Source: Rivularia sp. MS3
GTDB lineage: Bacteria > Cyanobacteriota > Cyanobacteriia > Cyanobacteriales > Nostocaceae
Length of the DNA stretch: 64,000 nucleotides
Direction of reading: 5' to 3'
Assembly (NCBI GenBank): GCA_019192545.1
Contig: JAHCMI010000011.1
Location: 1 to 64,000, forward strand
Shown here: one piece after another, positions 1 through 9,224 of the stretch
Layout of the letters: each line of letters starts with the position of its first letter
How positions within the stretch are numbered: the stretch's first letter is position 1
Program-made: the position numbers and the translations under genes
The notes under the pieces: generated by a model
Seen by the model: the letters and a program-made list of their open reading frames with translations, nothing else
Database searches by the model: none
What the model was told of the DNA's origin: nothing

Positions 1-55
1 GAATAGGGAATAGGGAATAGGGAATAGGGAATAGGGAATAGGGAATAGGGAATAG
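1..55. repeat. Heptameric tandem repeat (STRR)
   Basis: Almost eight perfect copies of the heptamer GAATAGG run from the window edge to base 55, so the array may extend further left. Short tandemly repeated repetitive sequences of this kind are typical of heterocystous cyanobacteria. The array ends 27 bases before the first gene. Confidence 0.95.
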
Positions 56-81
56 AAATTAAATTAAAGCCTGATGTAAAA

Positions 82-906
82 ATGCAATCTATCTCAAATC
101 AACAATCAACCTTCGGAAATCTCCTCAAATATTGGCGAAAACTGCGAAAATTCAGCCAACTTGATTTAGCTTTAGCCAGCGATGTTTCTCAGAGACACAT
201 TAGTTTTCTCGAATCCGGTAGAGCAAATCCCAGCCAGGAAATGATATTACAGCTTGCTACCGTACTAGATATTCCTTTACGGGAACAAAACGTGATGCTG
301 ACAACTGCGGGATTTACACCAATTTATTCCGAAAGCGATTTATCTTCACCGGAATTTGAACCCATCCGTAAAGCTTTGGATTTCATTTTGCTTTCCCAAA
401 CACACTCACCCGTGTTGATAATGGATAGATATTGGAATTTAATTCAAAGTAATCCGATATCGCAACAGTTAATCAACTGGTTGATTAATCCAGAAAATTT
501 ACACAAAAATTTCTACATCGACAAAAAAATCAACTTGATGCGATTGATGTTACATCCCCAAGGTTTAAAACCCTTCGTCTTAAACTGGGAAGAAATCGTC
601 AGTCATTTAATCAAAAGAGTTTATCGAGAAGCAATAGCAGACAATAACAACCAACAACCCCAGCAACTTTATCAAGAATTGATGACATATCCAGATGTTC
701 CACAACTGTGGAAACTTTCTCATGCTCAAATCTGGCAAATTCCATTATTGACTGTAAAATTCTTCAAAAACGGATTAACTTTCAACTTTTTTTCAGCGAT
801 CGCCACTCTCGGTACACCCCAAGACATCATGTTACAAGAATTACGTATTGAAACTTTATTTCCGGTAGACGAAATCACTCAAAATAATTTGAGCAAGTTA
901 AATTAA
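82..906 (+). CDS. XRE-family regulator with MmyB-like ligand-binding domain
   Basis: 274 aa. Residues 10-70 form a helix-turn-helix of the XRE/Cro type (RKFSQLDLALASDVSQRHIS then FLESGRANPS). The rest (about 95-265) matches the MmyB-like sensor domain, including the LIMDRYWNLIQSN stretch usual in this family. Family members are DNA-binding repressors or activators that bind a small ligand, possibly a fatty acid. The gene starts right after an STRR array and stands alone; the next gene is convergent. The ligand and targets cannot be told from the sequence. Confidence 0.85.
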   Translation: MQSISNQQSTFGNLLKYWRKLRKFSQLDLALASDVSQRHISFLESGRANPSQEMILQLATVLDIPLREQNVMLTTAGFTPIYSESDLSSPEFEPIRKALDFILLSQTHSPVLIMDRYWNLIQSNPISQQLINWLINPENLHKNFYIDKKINLMRLMLHPQGLKPFVLNWEEIVSHLIKRVYREAIADNNNQQPQQLYQELMTYPDVPQLWKLSHAQIWQIPLLTVKFFKNGLTFNFFSAIATLGTPQDIMLQELRIETLFPVDEITQNNLSKLN

Positions 907-967
907 TTATCAGTAATTTTTATCTCAAAAAAGAATATTTCTCACTCTATTACCTTCTTGCCTCCGT

Positions 968-989
968 ACTCTTCGCGTCGTAGAAGAGT
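968..989 (+). terminator. Weak stem-loop after the XRE gene
   Basis: ACTCTTC pairs with GAAGAGT across an 8-base loop and is followed by TTATAAAT. It lies between two convergent genes. The stem is only 7 bp and the U-tract is poor, so a terminator role is tentative. Confidence 0.3.
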
Positions 990-1031
990 TTATAAATCCA
1001 AGATTACCGCCGTCATAGACTGCTAAACTCT

Positions 1032-1505
1032 TCAATGAAAAGCTTTTAATCTATCCTTTTCACTAATCCAATACTCCGATACCCAGAACTTATCAATATT
1101 CATGACAATAGCCACCGGTGCAAAAGTATCAAATTCTTTGCCAGATAAATGCTGTGGAGGTAATAAACCAAATAGCTCGTTATATACCGTCACCTCAGTA
1201 ATAATCTCGTCAAATTCTGCTTCCATCTCATCAACTAAAACACAGTGAATTCCCCCCTCATCTTCGTAAAATTCTTCTTCATGGGGTTCCCAGATAGGAG
1301 GTACGAGTTCGTGTTCCAAATATTCCAAACGTTCAAATTCCTTGACAGGAATTATTGCAGCAACTTCTTCTCCGGCTTGCTGTAAAACGATACGCTTTCC
1401 CGCTAAAACCACTGTTTTCAAGGCTTCGAGCAGATTACCTCGAATATCCTCAATACTCGAACGGATAAACCCTTCATCTCGATTAACGTGCTGTTCTATC
1501 ATCAT
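1032..1505 (-). CDS. Hypothetical protein with Phd/YefM-like N-terminus
   Basis: 157 aa, acidic. Residues about 15-60 (LLEALKTVVLAGKRIVLQQA then AAIIPVKEFERLE) read like the Phd/YefM antitoxin fold, with the usual 'G-R-IVL-GEEVAAIIP--EF--LE' pattern. The remaining 95 residues are very acidic and unlike the short toxin-binding tail of an ordinary antitoxin. No toxin gene follows or precedes it: neighbours are an XRE regulator (convergent) and metH (divergent). Two adjacent Met codons are possible starts. Either an orphan antitoxin-derived regulator or an uncharacterised cyanobacterial family. Confidence 0.65.
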   Translation of the reverse strand: MMIEQHVNRDEGFIRSSIEDIRGNLLEALKTVVLAGKRIVLQQAGEEVAAIIPVKEFERLEYLEHELVPPIWEPHEEEFYEDEGGIHCVLVDEMEAEFDEIITEVTVYNELFGLLPPQHLSGKEFDTFAPVAIVMNIDKFWVSEYWISEKDRLKAFH

Positions 1506-1597
1506 AAATGTAATGTTGGTGCAATCTAATAGGTCATTTAGTCTAGAAATCCGGGAAAATAATAAATTAAGGCTAACCTAAATTTTTCTTGAATTTT

Positions 1598-4500
1598 ATG
1601 GCTAACTCATTTTTGGAACATCTCCAAAGCCCCAAACGCCCTGTTGTAGTGTTCGACGGAGCGATGGGAACAAATTTACAGGTACAAGAACTTACTGCTG
1701 AAGATTTTGGTGGTGCCCAATACGAAGGCTGTAACGAATATCTCGTTCACACCAAGCCGCAAGCGGTAGCGACAGTTCACCGTGGTTTCTTGGCTGCTGG
1801 TGCGGATGTGATTGAAACCGATACTTTTGGCGGTACGTCAATTGTACTTGCCGAGTATGACTTAGCAGACCAAGCTTATTACCTAAATAAAACTGCTGCG
1901 GAATTAGCAAAGAAAGTTGCTGCGGAATTTTCGACACCAGAAAAACCCCGGTTTGTTGGTGGTTCGATGGGACCCGGTACAAAGTTACCAACATTGGGGC
2001 ATATTGACTTTGACACCTTGAAAAATGCTTATGTAGAACAAGCAGAAGCATTATGGGATGGTGGAGTCGATTTATTTATCGTCGAAACCTGTCAGGATGT
2101 GTTGCAAATCAAAGCAGCGCTAAACGCGATTGAAGAAGTTTTCCAGAAGAAGGGAGAAAGACGGGCTTTGATGGTTTCCGTAACGATGGAAACTATGGGT
2201 ACAATGCTCGTGGGTACAGAAATCGCTGCCGTAGTGACAATTTTAGAACCTTACAAAATTGATATTTTGGGTTTAAACTGCGCTACCGGGCCAGATTTGA
2301 TGAAACCGCACATCAAATATTTGTCGGAAAATTCACCATTTATCGTTTCCTGCGTACCAAATGCGGGTTTACCAGAAAACGTTGGCGGACAAGCGCATTA
2401 TAAATTAACTCCAACAGAGTTAAAGATGCACTTAATGCATTTCATCGAAGACTTAGGTGTCCAAGTAATTGGGGGTTGCTGTGGGACACGTCCAACTCAT
2501 ATAGAAGCTTTGGCAGAAATTGCTAAAGATTTGACACCAAAAATTAGACAACCGCAAACTGAACCGGCTGCGGCTTCGATTTACGGTACTCAACCATACG
2601 ACCAAGATAATTCGTTCTTAATTGTTGGCGAACGTCTAAACGCTAGCGGTTCTAAAAAGTGCCGTACCATGTTGAACGATGAAGATTGGGACGGGTTGGT
2701 ATCATTAGCGCGATCGCAAGTTAAAGAAGGGGCACACGTTCTTGATGTCAACGTTGACTATGTAGGACGCGATGGCGTGCGTGATATGCACGAGTTGGTT
2801 TCGCGTTTAGTTAACAATGTTACTTTACCTTTAGTACTTGACTCTACCGAATGGGAAAAAATGGAGTCCGGTTTAAAAGTTGCTGGCGGTAAGTGCTTGC
2901 TGAATTCCACTAACTACGAAGACGGCGAAGAACGCTTTTTCAAAGTATTGGAATTAGCGAAACAATACGGTGCTGGTGTGGTAATTGGTACCATCGACGA
3001 AGATGGGATGGCGCGAACTGCTGATAAGAAATTTGAAATTGCTCAAAGAGCTTATCGTCAAGCATTAGAATACGGTATCCCCGCTCACGAAATCTTCTTC
3101 GATACTCTAGCGCTACCGATTTCAACTGGAATTGAAGAAGATAGGGAAAACGGTAAAGCGACTATTGAATCTATCCGCCGGATTCGTCAGGAATTACCGG
3201 GATGTCACGTTGTATTGGGTGTTTCTAACGTTTCCTTTGGTTTAAACCCCGCAGCGCGGATAGTTTTAAACTCGATGTTCCTGCACGAAGCAATGCAAGT
3301 GGGAATGGATGCGGCAATTGTTAGCGCTAGTAAGATATTACCGCTTGCCAAAATTGAAGAAAAGCATCAAAAAGTTTGTCGTGACTTAATTTACGACAAC
3401 CGGAAATTTGACGGAGATATCTGCGTTTACGACCCCTTGGGTGAACTAACCACAATGTTTGAAGGGGTTAGCGCTAAGAAAGATAAAGGCGTTGACGTTA
3501 GTTTACCAATTGAAGAAAGGTTAAAACAGCATGTTATCGACGGTGAAAGAATTGGTTTAGAAGACGCTTTAAAAGAAGCAATGGAAAAATATCCGCCGTT
3601 GGATATCGTTAACATCTACTTATTAGATGGCATGAAAGTAGTAGGTGAATTGTTCGGCTCCGGACAAATGCAGCTACCTTTCGTATTGCAGTCAGCCGAA
3701 ACCATGAAAGCAGCGGTGGCATTTTTAGAACCGCACATGGAAAAATCGGAAAGTGGAGTAGATAATGCTAAAGGAACCTTTGTTATCGCTACCGTAAAAG
3801 GCGACGTTCACGACATTGGTAAGAACCTGGTAGATATTATCTTATCCAACAACGGTTATCGGGTAATTAACTTAGGAATTAAACAACCAGTAGAAAACAT
3901 TATCCAAGCCTACGAAGAACATAAACCCGATTGCATAGCCATGAGCGGTTTATTAGTAAAATCAACGGCGTTTATGAAGGATAATTTAGAAACCTTCAAC
4001 GAAAAAGGAATCACCGTTCCCGTTATTTTAGGTGGTGCAGCTTTAACTCCCAAATTTGTGAACGGCGACTGTCAAAGTACCTATAAAGGTAAAGTTATCT
4101 ACGGTAAAGATGCATTTTCCGACTTGAATTTCATGGACAAATTAATGCCAGCCAAATCTGGTAATAATTGGGATGATATTAAAGGTTTCTTAGGTGAATT
4201 TGCAGAGGAAGATTCTCAAAACGGCAACGGACATAAGGCGGTAGAAAAGAAAGTTGTAAAAGATAAACCCGAAGAACCGAAAGTCATTGACACCAAACGT
4301 TCCGAAGCAGTCGAAATAGACACCGAACGTCCCACACCACCATTCTGGGGAAGTAAATTATTGCAGGGAGAAGATATTCCTGTTGAAGAACTTTTTTGGT
4401 ACTTGGATTTACAAGCATTAATCGCCGGACAATGGCAATTTAGAAAACCCAAAGACCAGACAAAAGAAGAATATCAGGCTTTCCTTGAAGAGAAAGTATA

Positions 4501-5131
4501 TCCAATTCTAGAAACCTGGAAAAAACGGGTAGTAGAAGAAAACTTGTTGCATCCCCAAGTAATTTACGGTTACTTCCCCACACAAGCAGAAGGAAATACC
4601 TTACATATATACAACCCCGAAAACCATTCCGAAAAAGTCACCGAATTTGAATTCCCCCGTCAAAAATCATTGCGCCGTCTGTGTATAGCAGACTTCTTTG
4701 CTCCTAAAGAAACGGGAATTATAGATGTCTTCCCCATGCAAGCGGTGACGGTAGGTGAAATAGCTACCGAATTCGCTCAAAAGCTATTTTCTAACAATGA
4801 ATACACAGACTACCTGTATTTTCACGGAATAGCAGTGCAAATGGCAGAAGCTCTAGCCGAATGGACGCACGCCCGAATCCGCCGCGAACTAGGTTTTGGA
4901 GGCGAAGACCCTGATAACATCCGGGATACCTTAGCCCAAAGATATCGCGGCTCGCGATATAGTTTTGGATACCCAGCTTGTCCGAACATTCAAGATCAGT
5001 ACAAGCAATTAGATTTGTTGAAAACTGACAGAATTAACCTGTATATGGACGAAAGCGAGCAGATTTATCCCGAGCAAAGTACAACGGCTATTATTACCTA
5101 TCATCCGGTAGCTAAATATTTTAGCGCTTAA
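1598..5131 (+). CDS. metH: Cobalamin-dependent methionine synthase MetH
   Basis: 1177 aa from the ATG at 1598 (an in-frame TTG at 1589 is less likely). Transfers the methyl group of 5-methyl-THF to homocysteine via methylcobalamin. Homocysteine/zinc domain at about 10-320, with the zinc cysteines in LNCATGP and [10 protein letters not shown]; pterin-binding domain at about 345-600 ([23 protein letters not shown]); B12-binding domain at about 640-860 with DVHDIGKN near residue 736 (the His that ligates cobalt) and GGAALTP; C-terminal SAM-dependent reactivation domain ending in FGYPACP. A charged linker (880-910) separates the last two. Length fits bacterial MetH. No cobalamin riboswitch is visible in the 92-base divergent gap with the Phd-like gene. 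Confidence 0.97.
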   Translation: MANSFLEHLQSPKRPVVVFDGAMGTNLQVQELTAEDFGGAQYEGCNEYLVHTKPQAVATVHRGFLAAGADVIETDTFGGTSIVLAEYDLADQAYYLNKTAAELAKKVAAEFSTPEKPRFVGGSMGPGTKLPTLGHIDFDTLKNAYVEQAEALWDGGVDLFIVETCQDVLQIKAALNAIEEVFQKKGERRALMVSVTMETMGTMLVGTEIAAVVTILEPYKIDILGLNCATGPDLMKPHIKYLSENSPFIVSCVPNAGLPENVGGQAHYKLTPTELKMHLMHFIEDLGVQVIGGCCGTRPTHIEALAEIAKDLTPKIRQPQTEPAAASIYGTQPYDQDNSFLIVGERLNASGSKKCRTMLNDEDWDGLVSLARSQVKEGAHVLDVNVDYVGRDGVRDMHELVSRLVNNVTLPLVLDSTEWEKMESGLKVAGGKCLLNSTNYEDGEERFFKVLELAKQYGAGVVIGTIDEDGMARTADKKFEIAQRAYRQALEYGIPAHEIFFDTLALPISTGIEEDRENGKATIESIRRIRQELPGCHVVLGVSNVSFGLNPAARIVLNSMFLHEAMQVGMDAAIVSASKILPLAKIEEKHQKVCRDLIYDNRKFDGDICVYDPLGELTTMFEGVSAKKDKGVDVSLPIEERLKQHVIDGERIGLEDALKEAMEKYPPLDIVNIYLLDGMKVVGELFGSGQMQLPFVLQSAETMKAAVAFLEPHMEKSESGVDNAKGTFVIATVKGDVHDIGKNLVDIILSNNGYRVINLGIKQPVENIIQAYEEHKPDCIAMSGLLVKSTAFMKDNLETFNEKGITVPVILGGAALTPKFVNGDCQSTYKGKVIYGKDAFSDLNFMDKLMPAKSGNNWDDIKGFLGEFAEEDSQNGNGHKAVEKKVVKDKPEEPKVIDTKRSEAVEIDTERPTPPFWGSKLLQGEDIPVEELFWYLDLQALIAGQWQFRKPKDQTKEEYQAFLEEKVYPILETWKKRVVEENLLHPQVIYGYFPTQAEGNTLHIYNPENHSEKVTEFEFPRQKSLRRLCIADFFAPKETGIIDVFPMQAVTVGEIATEFAQKLFSNNEYTDYLYFHGIAVQMAEALAEWTHARIRRELGFGGEDPDNIRDTLAQRYRGSRYSFGYPACPNIQDQYKQLDLLKTDRINLYMDESEQIYPEQSTTAIITYHPVAKYFSA

Positions 5132-5147
5132 CTCGAACCCCTAAACT

Positions 5148-5185
5148 CCCCTCTCCTTAATAAGGAGAGGGGCTGGGGGTGAGGT
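5148..5185 (+). repeat. Palindromic repeat unit, left of DUF559 gene
   Basis: Perfect 12-bp arms CCCCTCTCCTTA/TAAGGAGAGGGG around a single A (5148-5172), followed by the conserved tail CTGGGGGTGAGGT. It starts 17 bases after metH and may also serve as its transcription stop. The same unit recurs at 5663-5702 (inverted), 6377-6413, 7294-7335 and 7338-7379. Confidence 0.95.
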
Positions 5186-5267
5186 AATTTAACGGATGTC
5201 AAAAACTAACCAATGTAATTAAGCTGATATCAATTAAAACCACATTAATATCAACTTAATTACAAAA

Positions 5268-5636
5268 ATGACCCTAATTTATAACAAAAAATTAGAAAAA
5301 GAAAAACGGCGGAAATTACGTCAAAATATAGTTAAAACCGAAAAAATCATTTGGCACAAAATAAGAAATAGACAAATAGAAGATTGTAAATTTCGTAGAC
5401 AGTATAGTGTATATAAATTTGTCATTGATTTTTACAGCCCTATATTGAAATTAGCTATAGAAATTGATGGTGAAAGCCATTTTCAAGAAGGTGCTGCTGA
5501 ATATGATAGGGAAAGACAAAATTATATTGAATCGTTGGGGATTACATTTGTTAGGTTCACGAATAATGATGTTTATGAGAATTTGGATGGTGTTTTAGAA
5601 AGTATTGCGTTGAAGGTGAGAGAGTTGAGGGGGTGA
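5268..5636 (+). CDS. DUF559 (Vsr-like) endonuclease-domain protein
   Basis: 122 aa, basic N-terminus. The DUF559 core of the restriction-endonuclease-like fold is visible: FRRQYSVYKFVIDFYSPILK, then LAIEIDGESHF (acidic D/E residues of the putative active site), then GITFVRFTNNDV. Family members are thought to be nicking or cleaving nucleases related to very-short-patch repair proteins; the activity is unproven. The gene lies between two copies of a palindromic repeat in opposite orientation (5148-5185 and 5663-5702), and its last codons (5628-5640) are themselves complementary to the second copy. This suggests a nuclease associated with, or moving with, the repeat. Confidence 0.85.
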   Translation: MTLIYNKKLEKEKRRKLRQNIVKTEKIIWHKIRNRQIEDCKFRRQYSVYKFVIDFYSPILKLAIEIDGESHFQEGAAEYDRERQNYIESLGITFVRFTNNDVYENLDGVLESIALKVRELRG

Positions 5637-5702
5637 GGTTATCTGTTAGAATTCAAAGTGAAAACCTCACCCCTAACCCCTCTCCTTATTAAGGAGAGGG
5701 GG
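5628..5702 (-). repeat. Palindromic repeat unit, right of DUF559 gene
   Basis: The unit at 5663-5702 is the reverse complement of the unit at 5148-5185: AACCTCACCCC then the 12-bp palindrome CCCCTCTCCTTA-T-TAAGGAGAGGGG (5677-5701). GGGGGTGAGGTT at the 3' end of the nuclease gene pairs with AACCTCACCCC, so a further long hairpin spans 5629-5673. Confidence 0.92.
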
Positions 5703-5718
5703 AAAGAACTTAAAATTA

Positions 5719-6183
5719 TTAATTACTCTTTCTCAATTTCCAATCAATTTCTGGTGGAAATGCGGGAAAATTGTCTCTAATGCAATCTAACGAACGCCAA
5801 GCTATTTTATCACCAGCAGTACGTGCTGCTCCAAGGTTATTATCTTCATTATCAAATACTTCCAACCATCCGTGACCACCATCTGTAGTGACTCGAATAG
5901 CAAAAGTTTTTATTCCTTCAATAGTTACTGCAAATGTTCGTACACATCCAAAATCTTCTTCCTCAACATTTTCCATGTAAAAATCATCAGAATCAACAAA
6001 CTTTTCAAAATGTCCGGGGTAACGCTCTAATGGAAAATAATTAATAAATATATGAATATCTTCAAGATTAAAATAATGCTTTAAAATATAACCACATTCT
6101 TCAAGATACGCTTCTTCTTCGCTACATTCTTCCAATCCGCTAACTTCAAAATCCCAAGTTTGAGAAGGATAAAGAGATTTCAC
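5719..6183 (-). CDS. Hypothetical acidic protein
   Basis: 154 aa, strongly acidic in the first half (clusters EECSEEEAYLEE and DSDDFYMENVEEEDFG) with a more ordered C-terminal half containing TTDGGHGWLEVF and a basic end (WKLRKSN). No signal peptide or membrane segment and no family recognised. It lies between two palindromic repeats and opposite in direction to the hydrolase that follows. An ATG start with normal codon use supports a real gene; the function is unknown. Confidence 0.7.
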   Translation of the reverse strand: MKSLYPSQTWDFEVSGLEECSEEEAYLEECGYILKHYFNLEDIHIFINYFPLERYPGHFEKFVDSDDFYMENVEEEDFGCVRTFAVTIEGIKTFAIRVTTDGGHGWLEVFDNEDNNLGAARTAGDKIAWRSLDCIRDNFPAFPPEIDWKLRKSN

Positions 6184-6376
6184 ATTAATTAATTCCCCTT
6201 CGTCATATACTTCCTTATAATTTTGAGAATAAAATAGTTCAATTTTTTTGAATAAAGTTATTCATGGTAGATTTTTATTAACAGTTAATTGCGATTAATT
6301 TATTTTGCCCTATTGAACTTATAAATATTCAATTATTTTCAATAAATTTTAAACCCCATCTTGTCCAAATTAGCCT

Positions 6377-6413
6377 CCCTCTCCTTAATAAGGAGAGGGA
6401 ACGAGGGTGAGGT
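6377..6413 (+). repeat. Palindromic repeat unit
   Basis: CCCTCTCCTTA-A-TAAGGAGAGGG (6377-6399) followed by AACGAGGGTGAGG, same family as at 5148. It sits about 50 bases before the hydrolase start codon and therefore in its leader. Confidence 0.92.
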
Positions 6414-6463
6414 TTAAATGTATCGGAATCTCAGATACATTAACAATATTCATTCCTACTTCA

Positions 6464-7309
6464 ATGCCACCCCAAAAACCAAAATCCCTTTCAAAAACCC
6501 AATTTATAAAACGAATGCTTTTATCCATAATCCTCATCTACCTAACCTTCGCAATCATCATCTACACCCAAGTCGAAAAACTAATTTTCCTTCCCCCACC
6601 TTCCACTTATCAAGACACCGAAGAAATCATCAAATTAACCAGCGAAGACGGAACCAAACTTTCTGCAATTTACCTATCAAATCCCAATGCTAAATATACA
6701 ATCCTTCACGCTCATGGAAACGCTTCTGATTTAGGTATGATTAAACCTAGAATGGAACAATTAAGAGATATTGGTTTAAATGTTTTAGCTTACGATTATC
6801 GCGGTTATGGAACTAGTGAAGGAAAACCATCGGAACAAAATGCTTATAAAGATATTGATACGGCTTACAATTATTTAACCCAAGAATTAAAAATACCACC
6901 CGATAAAATCATATTATTCGGACGTTCCGTCGGAGGAGGTTCGGCAATTGATTTAGCTGTTAGAAAACCCGTTGCTGGCTTAATTACTGAAAGCACTTTT
7001 ACCTCTATATTCAAAGTTAAGGTACCTATTAAAATTTTACCTTTTGATAAATTTGATAATTTAAAAAAAATTTCCAAAGTAAAATCTCCTGTATTAATAA
7101 TGCATGGGAAAATGGATGAAATTGTTCCTTTTTCTCACGGTAAACAATTATTTAAACAAGCACCAGAACCAAAACTTTCCTTATGGGTTGATGACGGTAA
7201 ACATAATAACTTTCCTTATGCAGCAGGAGAAAAATATACAGACATTTTAAAAAATTTTATCGAACTAGTTGATAACAATAACTCCATTTCTTACTCCCCT
7301 CTCTCTTAA
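6464..7309 (+). CDS. Membrane-anchored alpha/beta hydrolase
   Basis: 281 aa from the ATG at 6464; an upstream in-frame GTG at 6407 lies inside a palindromic repeat and is unlikely. An N-terminal hydrophobic segment (MLLSIILIYLTFAIIIYT) anchors the protein. The hydrolase core shows the oxyanion motif HAHGNASD, the nucleophile elbow GRSVGGGS (Ser), the acid in HGKMDEIVP and the final His in DDGKHNNFP. This matches the YqkD/BEM46-like family of serine hydrolases whose substrates are unknown. The last six codons and the stop lie inside the next palindromic repeat (7294-7335), so the C-terminus was apparently reshaped by repeat insertion. Confidence 0.88.
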   Translation: MPPQKPKSLSKTQFIKRMLLSIILIYLTFAIIIYTQVEKLIFLPPPSTYQDTEEIIKLTSEDGTKLSAIYLSNPNAKYTILHAHGNASDLGMIKPRMEQLRDIGLNVLAYDYRGYGTSEGKPSEQNAYKDIDTAYNYLTQELKIPPDKIILFGRSVGGGSAIDLAVRKPVAGLITESTFTSIFKVKVPIKILPFDKFDNLKKISKVKSPVLIMHGKMDEIVPFSHGKQLFKQAPEPKLSLWVDDGKHNNFPYAAGEKYTDILKNFIELVDNNNSISYSPLS

Positions 7310-7379
7310 CAAGGAGAGGGGCTGGGGGTGAGGTTCTCTCCCCTCTCTCTTAACAAGGAGAGGGGCTGGGGGTGAGGTT
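7294..7379 (+). repeat. Tandem pair of palindromic repeat units
   Basis: Two identical 42-base units (7294-7335 and 7338-7379) separated by CT. Each has CTCCCCTCTCTCTTAAC, then AAGGAGAGGGG and the tail CTGGGGGTGAGGTT. The first copy supplies the last codons and stop of the upstream hydrolase. The identity indicates a recent duplication. Confidence 0.95.
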
Positions 7380-7421
7380 TCCAAAGAATATAAATATCAA
7401 TCTACATTAATAAAAAATTTT

Positions 7422-8246
7422 ATGCCTGAAGGTCCAGAAATCAAAATAGCTGCCGATAAAATTTCTTCTGCTGTCACTCATTCCCCGGTAGAAGAAATAT
7501 TCTTCGCTTTTAAACGTCTTAAACCCTACGAATCAGAATTAAAAAATCATCGCATCACCAAAGTAGATACCAAAGGAAAAGCGATGTTAATTCACTTCGA
7601 TAACGAACTGACAATTTACAGCCATAATCAACTTTACGGTAAGTGGATGATACGTAAAGCTTACAATTATCCCAAAACTAATCGTCAGCTACGTTTAGCA
7701 ATTCACAATCATAAAAAATCAGCTTTATTATATAGTGCTTCCGATATTGAAGTTTTAGATAAAGACGAATTAGCACTGCATCCGTTTCTTAATCGTCTTG
7801 GCCCAGATATTTTAGATGAAACGCTTACTTTAGAAGAAGTAATTAATCGACTACAAGATAAAAAATTTTATAAAAAACGTTTTTCTACCTTATTTTTAGA
7901 TCAAAGTTTTCTCGCGGGAAACGGAAATTATCTACGTAGCGAAGTTTTATTTGTAGGAAGAATACATCCTCTTTTACGTCCGATAGACTGCAACCAAAAG
8001 CAATTACATAAACTCGCTGAAGCTGCACTTTCAGTTCCCAAACAATCCTACGAAACTAAAGGTATTACTAATAATCTTGAATTAGCTGCTCAATTGAAAG
8101 CAAAGGGATACAAGCGACAAGAATATCGTCATTGGGTATTTGGGCGCGAATCCAAACCCTGCTATATTTGCAACACAAATATTATTAAAGATACCACCGG
8201 AGGAAGACGCTATTATTATTGTCCGCAATGTCAAATACAATCATAA
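7422..8246 (+). CDS. nei: Endonuclease VIII (Nei-type DNA glycosylase)
   Basis: 274 aa. Removes oxidised pyrimidines and nicks the abasic site. Begins MPEGPEIK: Pro-1 after Met removal is the Schiff-base nucleophile and Glu-2 the catalytic acid. Further Nei marks are TIYSHNQLYGKW, LLYSASDIEVL, LAGNGNYLRSEVLF (helix-two-turn-helix) and a C-terminal zinc finger CYIC...YYYCPQC. The resemblance is to E. coli Nei rather than to MutM/Fpg along the whole length. It stands alone downstream of two palindromic repeats, which occupy its leader. Confidence 0.93.
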   Translation: MPEGPEIKIAADKISSAVTHSPVEEIFFAFKRLKPYESELKNHRITKVDTKGKAMLIHFDNELTIYSHNQLYGKWMIRKAYNYPKTNRQLRLAIHNHKKSALLYSASDIEVLDKDELALHPFLNRLGPDILDETLTLEEVINRLQDKKFYKKRFSTLFLDQSFLAGNGNYLRSEVLFVGRIHPLLRPIDCNQKQLHKLAEAALSVPKQSYETKGITNNLELAAQLKAKGYKRQEYRHWVFGRESKPCYICNTNIIKDTTGGRRYYYCPQCQIQS

Positions 8247-8880
8247 TTACAGATAATTTGTACCAAAAGAGAGCAAGAATATATTTTATTTAAATAATTT
8301 CATTTTTCAAAGCAAAGATTTTTTTAGTAAAGTCATATTGATGAATTTTAAGAAATGATTTACAAAAACTATCAACTTTTGTATTCAAAACTAATTTGCT
8401 TAAAAGTTTAATCAGTTTCATCTCAAGTCTTACAAGTCGAATGTGAATATTCTTGACAAAACAAGTTTCGCCAACATGGTTTTGTCCTAACTTCGTAATT
8501 AAGCTGTTTGTAAAATCTAAATTGTTACTTGTTTACAAAAATGTAATATTCAAAGAAAGTAAATAATCATTTTTAAGTAAATTTTTGTAAAATAAGTTAA
8601 TTAAAGATAGATTGATAAAAGTTGTAAACATGATTTTCTATATATTCGTAGTTTGAATCACAAAACGCGAAATATAAATTAAAAATTTTGTCCGACATCT
8701 CATTTTTAGTTCTAAAATTGCTCTATATTCATCATTAATTCTGAGATTCCATCAAGTAATAACTCAATATATTAAGTTTTTTTTCATGCTGGCATTATGT
8801 TGTCCTTTAATACCGGACGTTGCTGTTTAAATTGTGTATCCTGAAAACAACTAATCAAATTTTCACGAAACAGAGGTCTA
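8247..8880. other. AT-rich gap with TTTACAA motifs
   Basis: No gene is supported here. Copies of TTTACAAAA or its complement occur at 8359, 8507, 8532, 8583 and 8622 (as TTGTAAACA); those at 8507-8514 and 8532-8539 form an inverted repeat. The region is the upstream region of the 79-aa gene that follows. Confidence 0.6.
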
Positions 8881-9120
8881 ATGACTCCTAAAATTATGCG
8901 TCAAGTTTGGTCGGTAGTCGAAAAAACTCAAACCAAGACATTGCTGCAAATGGATGATGCCAGCTTGGTTAAGTTGTTAGTAAAACAAACAAAAAACCAA
9001 GCATCTTTAGATGATTGTCACGAAGTTGATTTTCTTTGCGATTATATTCAATCGCGACTTCCTCTTATCCGCGACATCGCTCATGAACGTCAATACAATT
9101 TACAATCAACGTTCAATTAA
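8881..9120 (+). CDS. Conserved small cyanobacterial protein, unknown function
   Basis: 79 aa, soluble, helical in appearance (RQVWSVVEKTQTKTLLQMDD, then CDYIQSRLPLIRDIAHER). I recall similar short proteins in other filamentous cyanobacteria but no function. CAGAGGTC eight bases ahead of the ATG is a weak ribosome site. It has a long 630-base upstream region with repeated TTTACAA motifs and is followed by the convergent ribD gene. Confidence 0.7.
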   Translation: MTPKIMRQVWSVVEKTQTKTLLQMDDASLVKLLVKQTKNQASLDDCHEVDFLCDYIQSRLPLIRDIAHERQYNLQSTFN

Positions 9121-9224
9121 TGAACAAATTCTGGAAAAATCATCGCCTCGCGGTGAAAATAAAGGACATATAAGCTTTTATCAACTGCTTTCGCTACAAA
9201 AAATAGAAATATTGCCAATTATGA

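Noticed and set aside
1-55. CRISPR array
   Set aside because: The 7-base units are contiguous with no spacers; this and the other arrays are STRRs.
1506-1597. Cobalamin riboswitch upstream of metH
   Set aside because: The gap is too short for the aptamer and no B12-box-like sequence is present.
6407-6463. GTG start for the hydrolase
   Set aside because: It lies within a palindromic repeat, has no ribosome site, and the hydrophobic anchor begins after the ATG at 6464.
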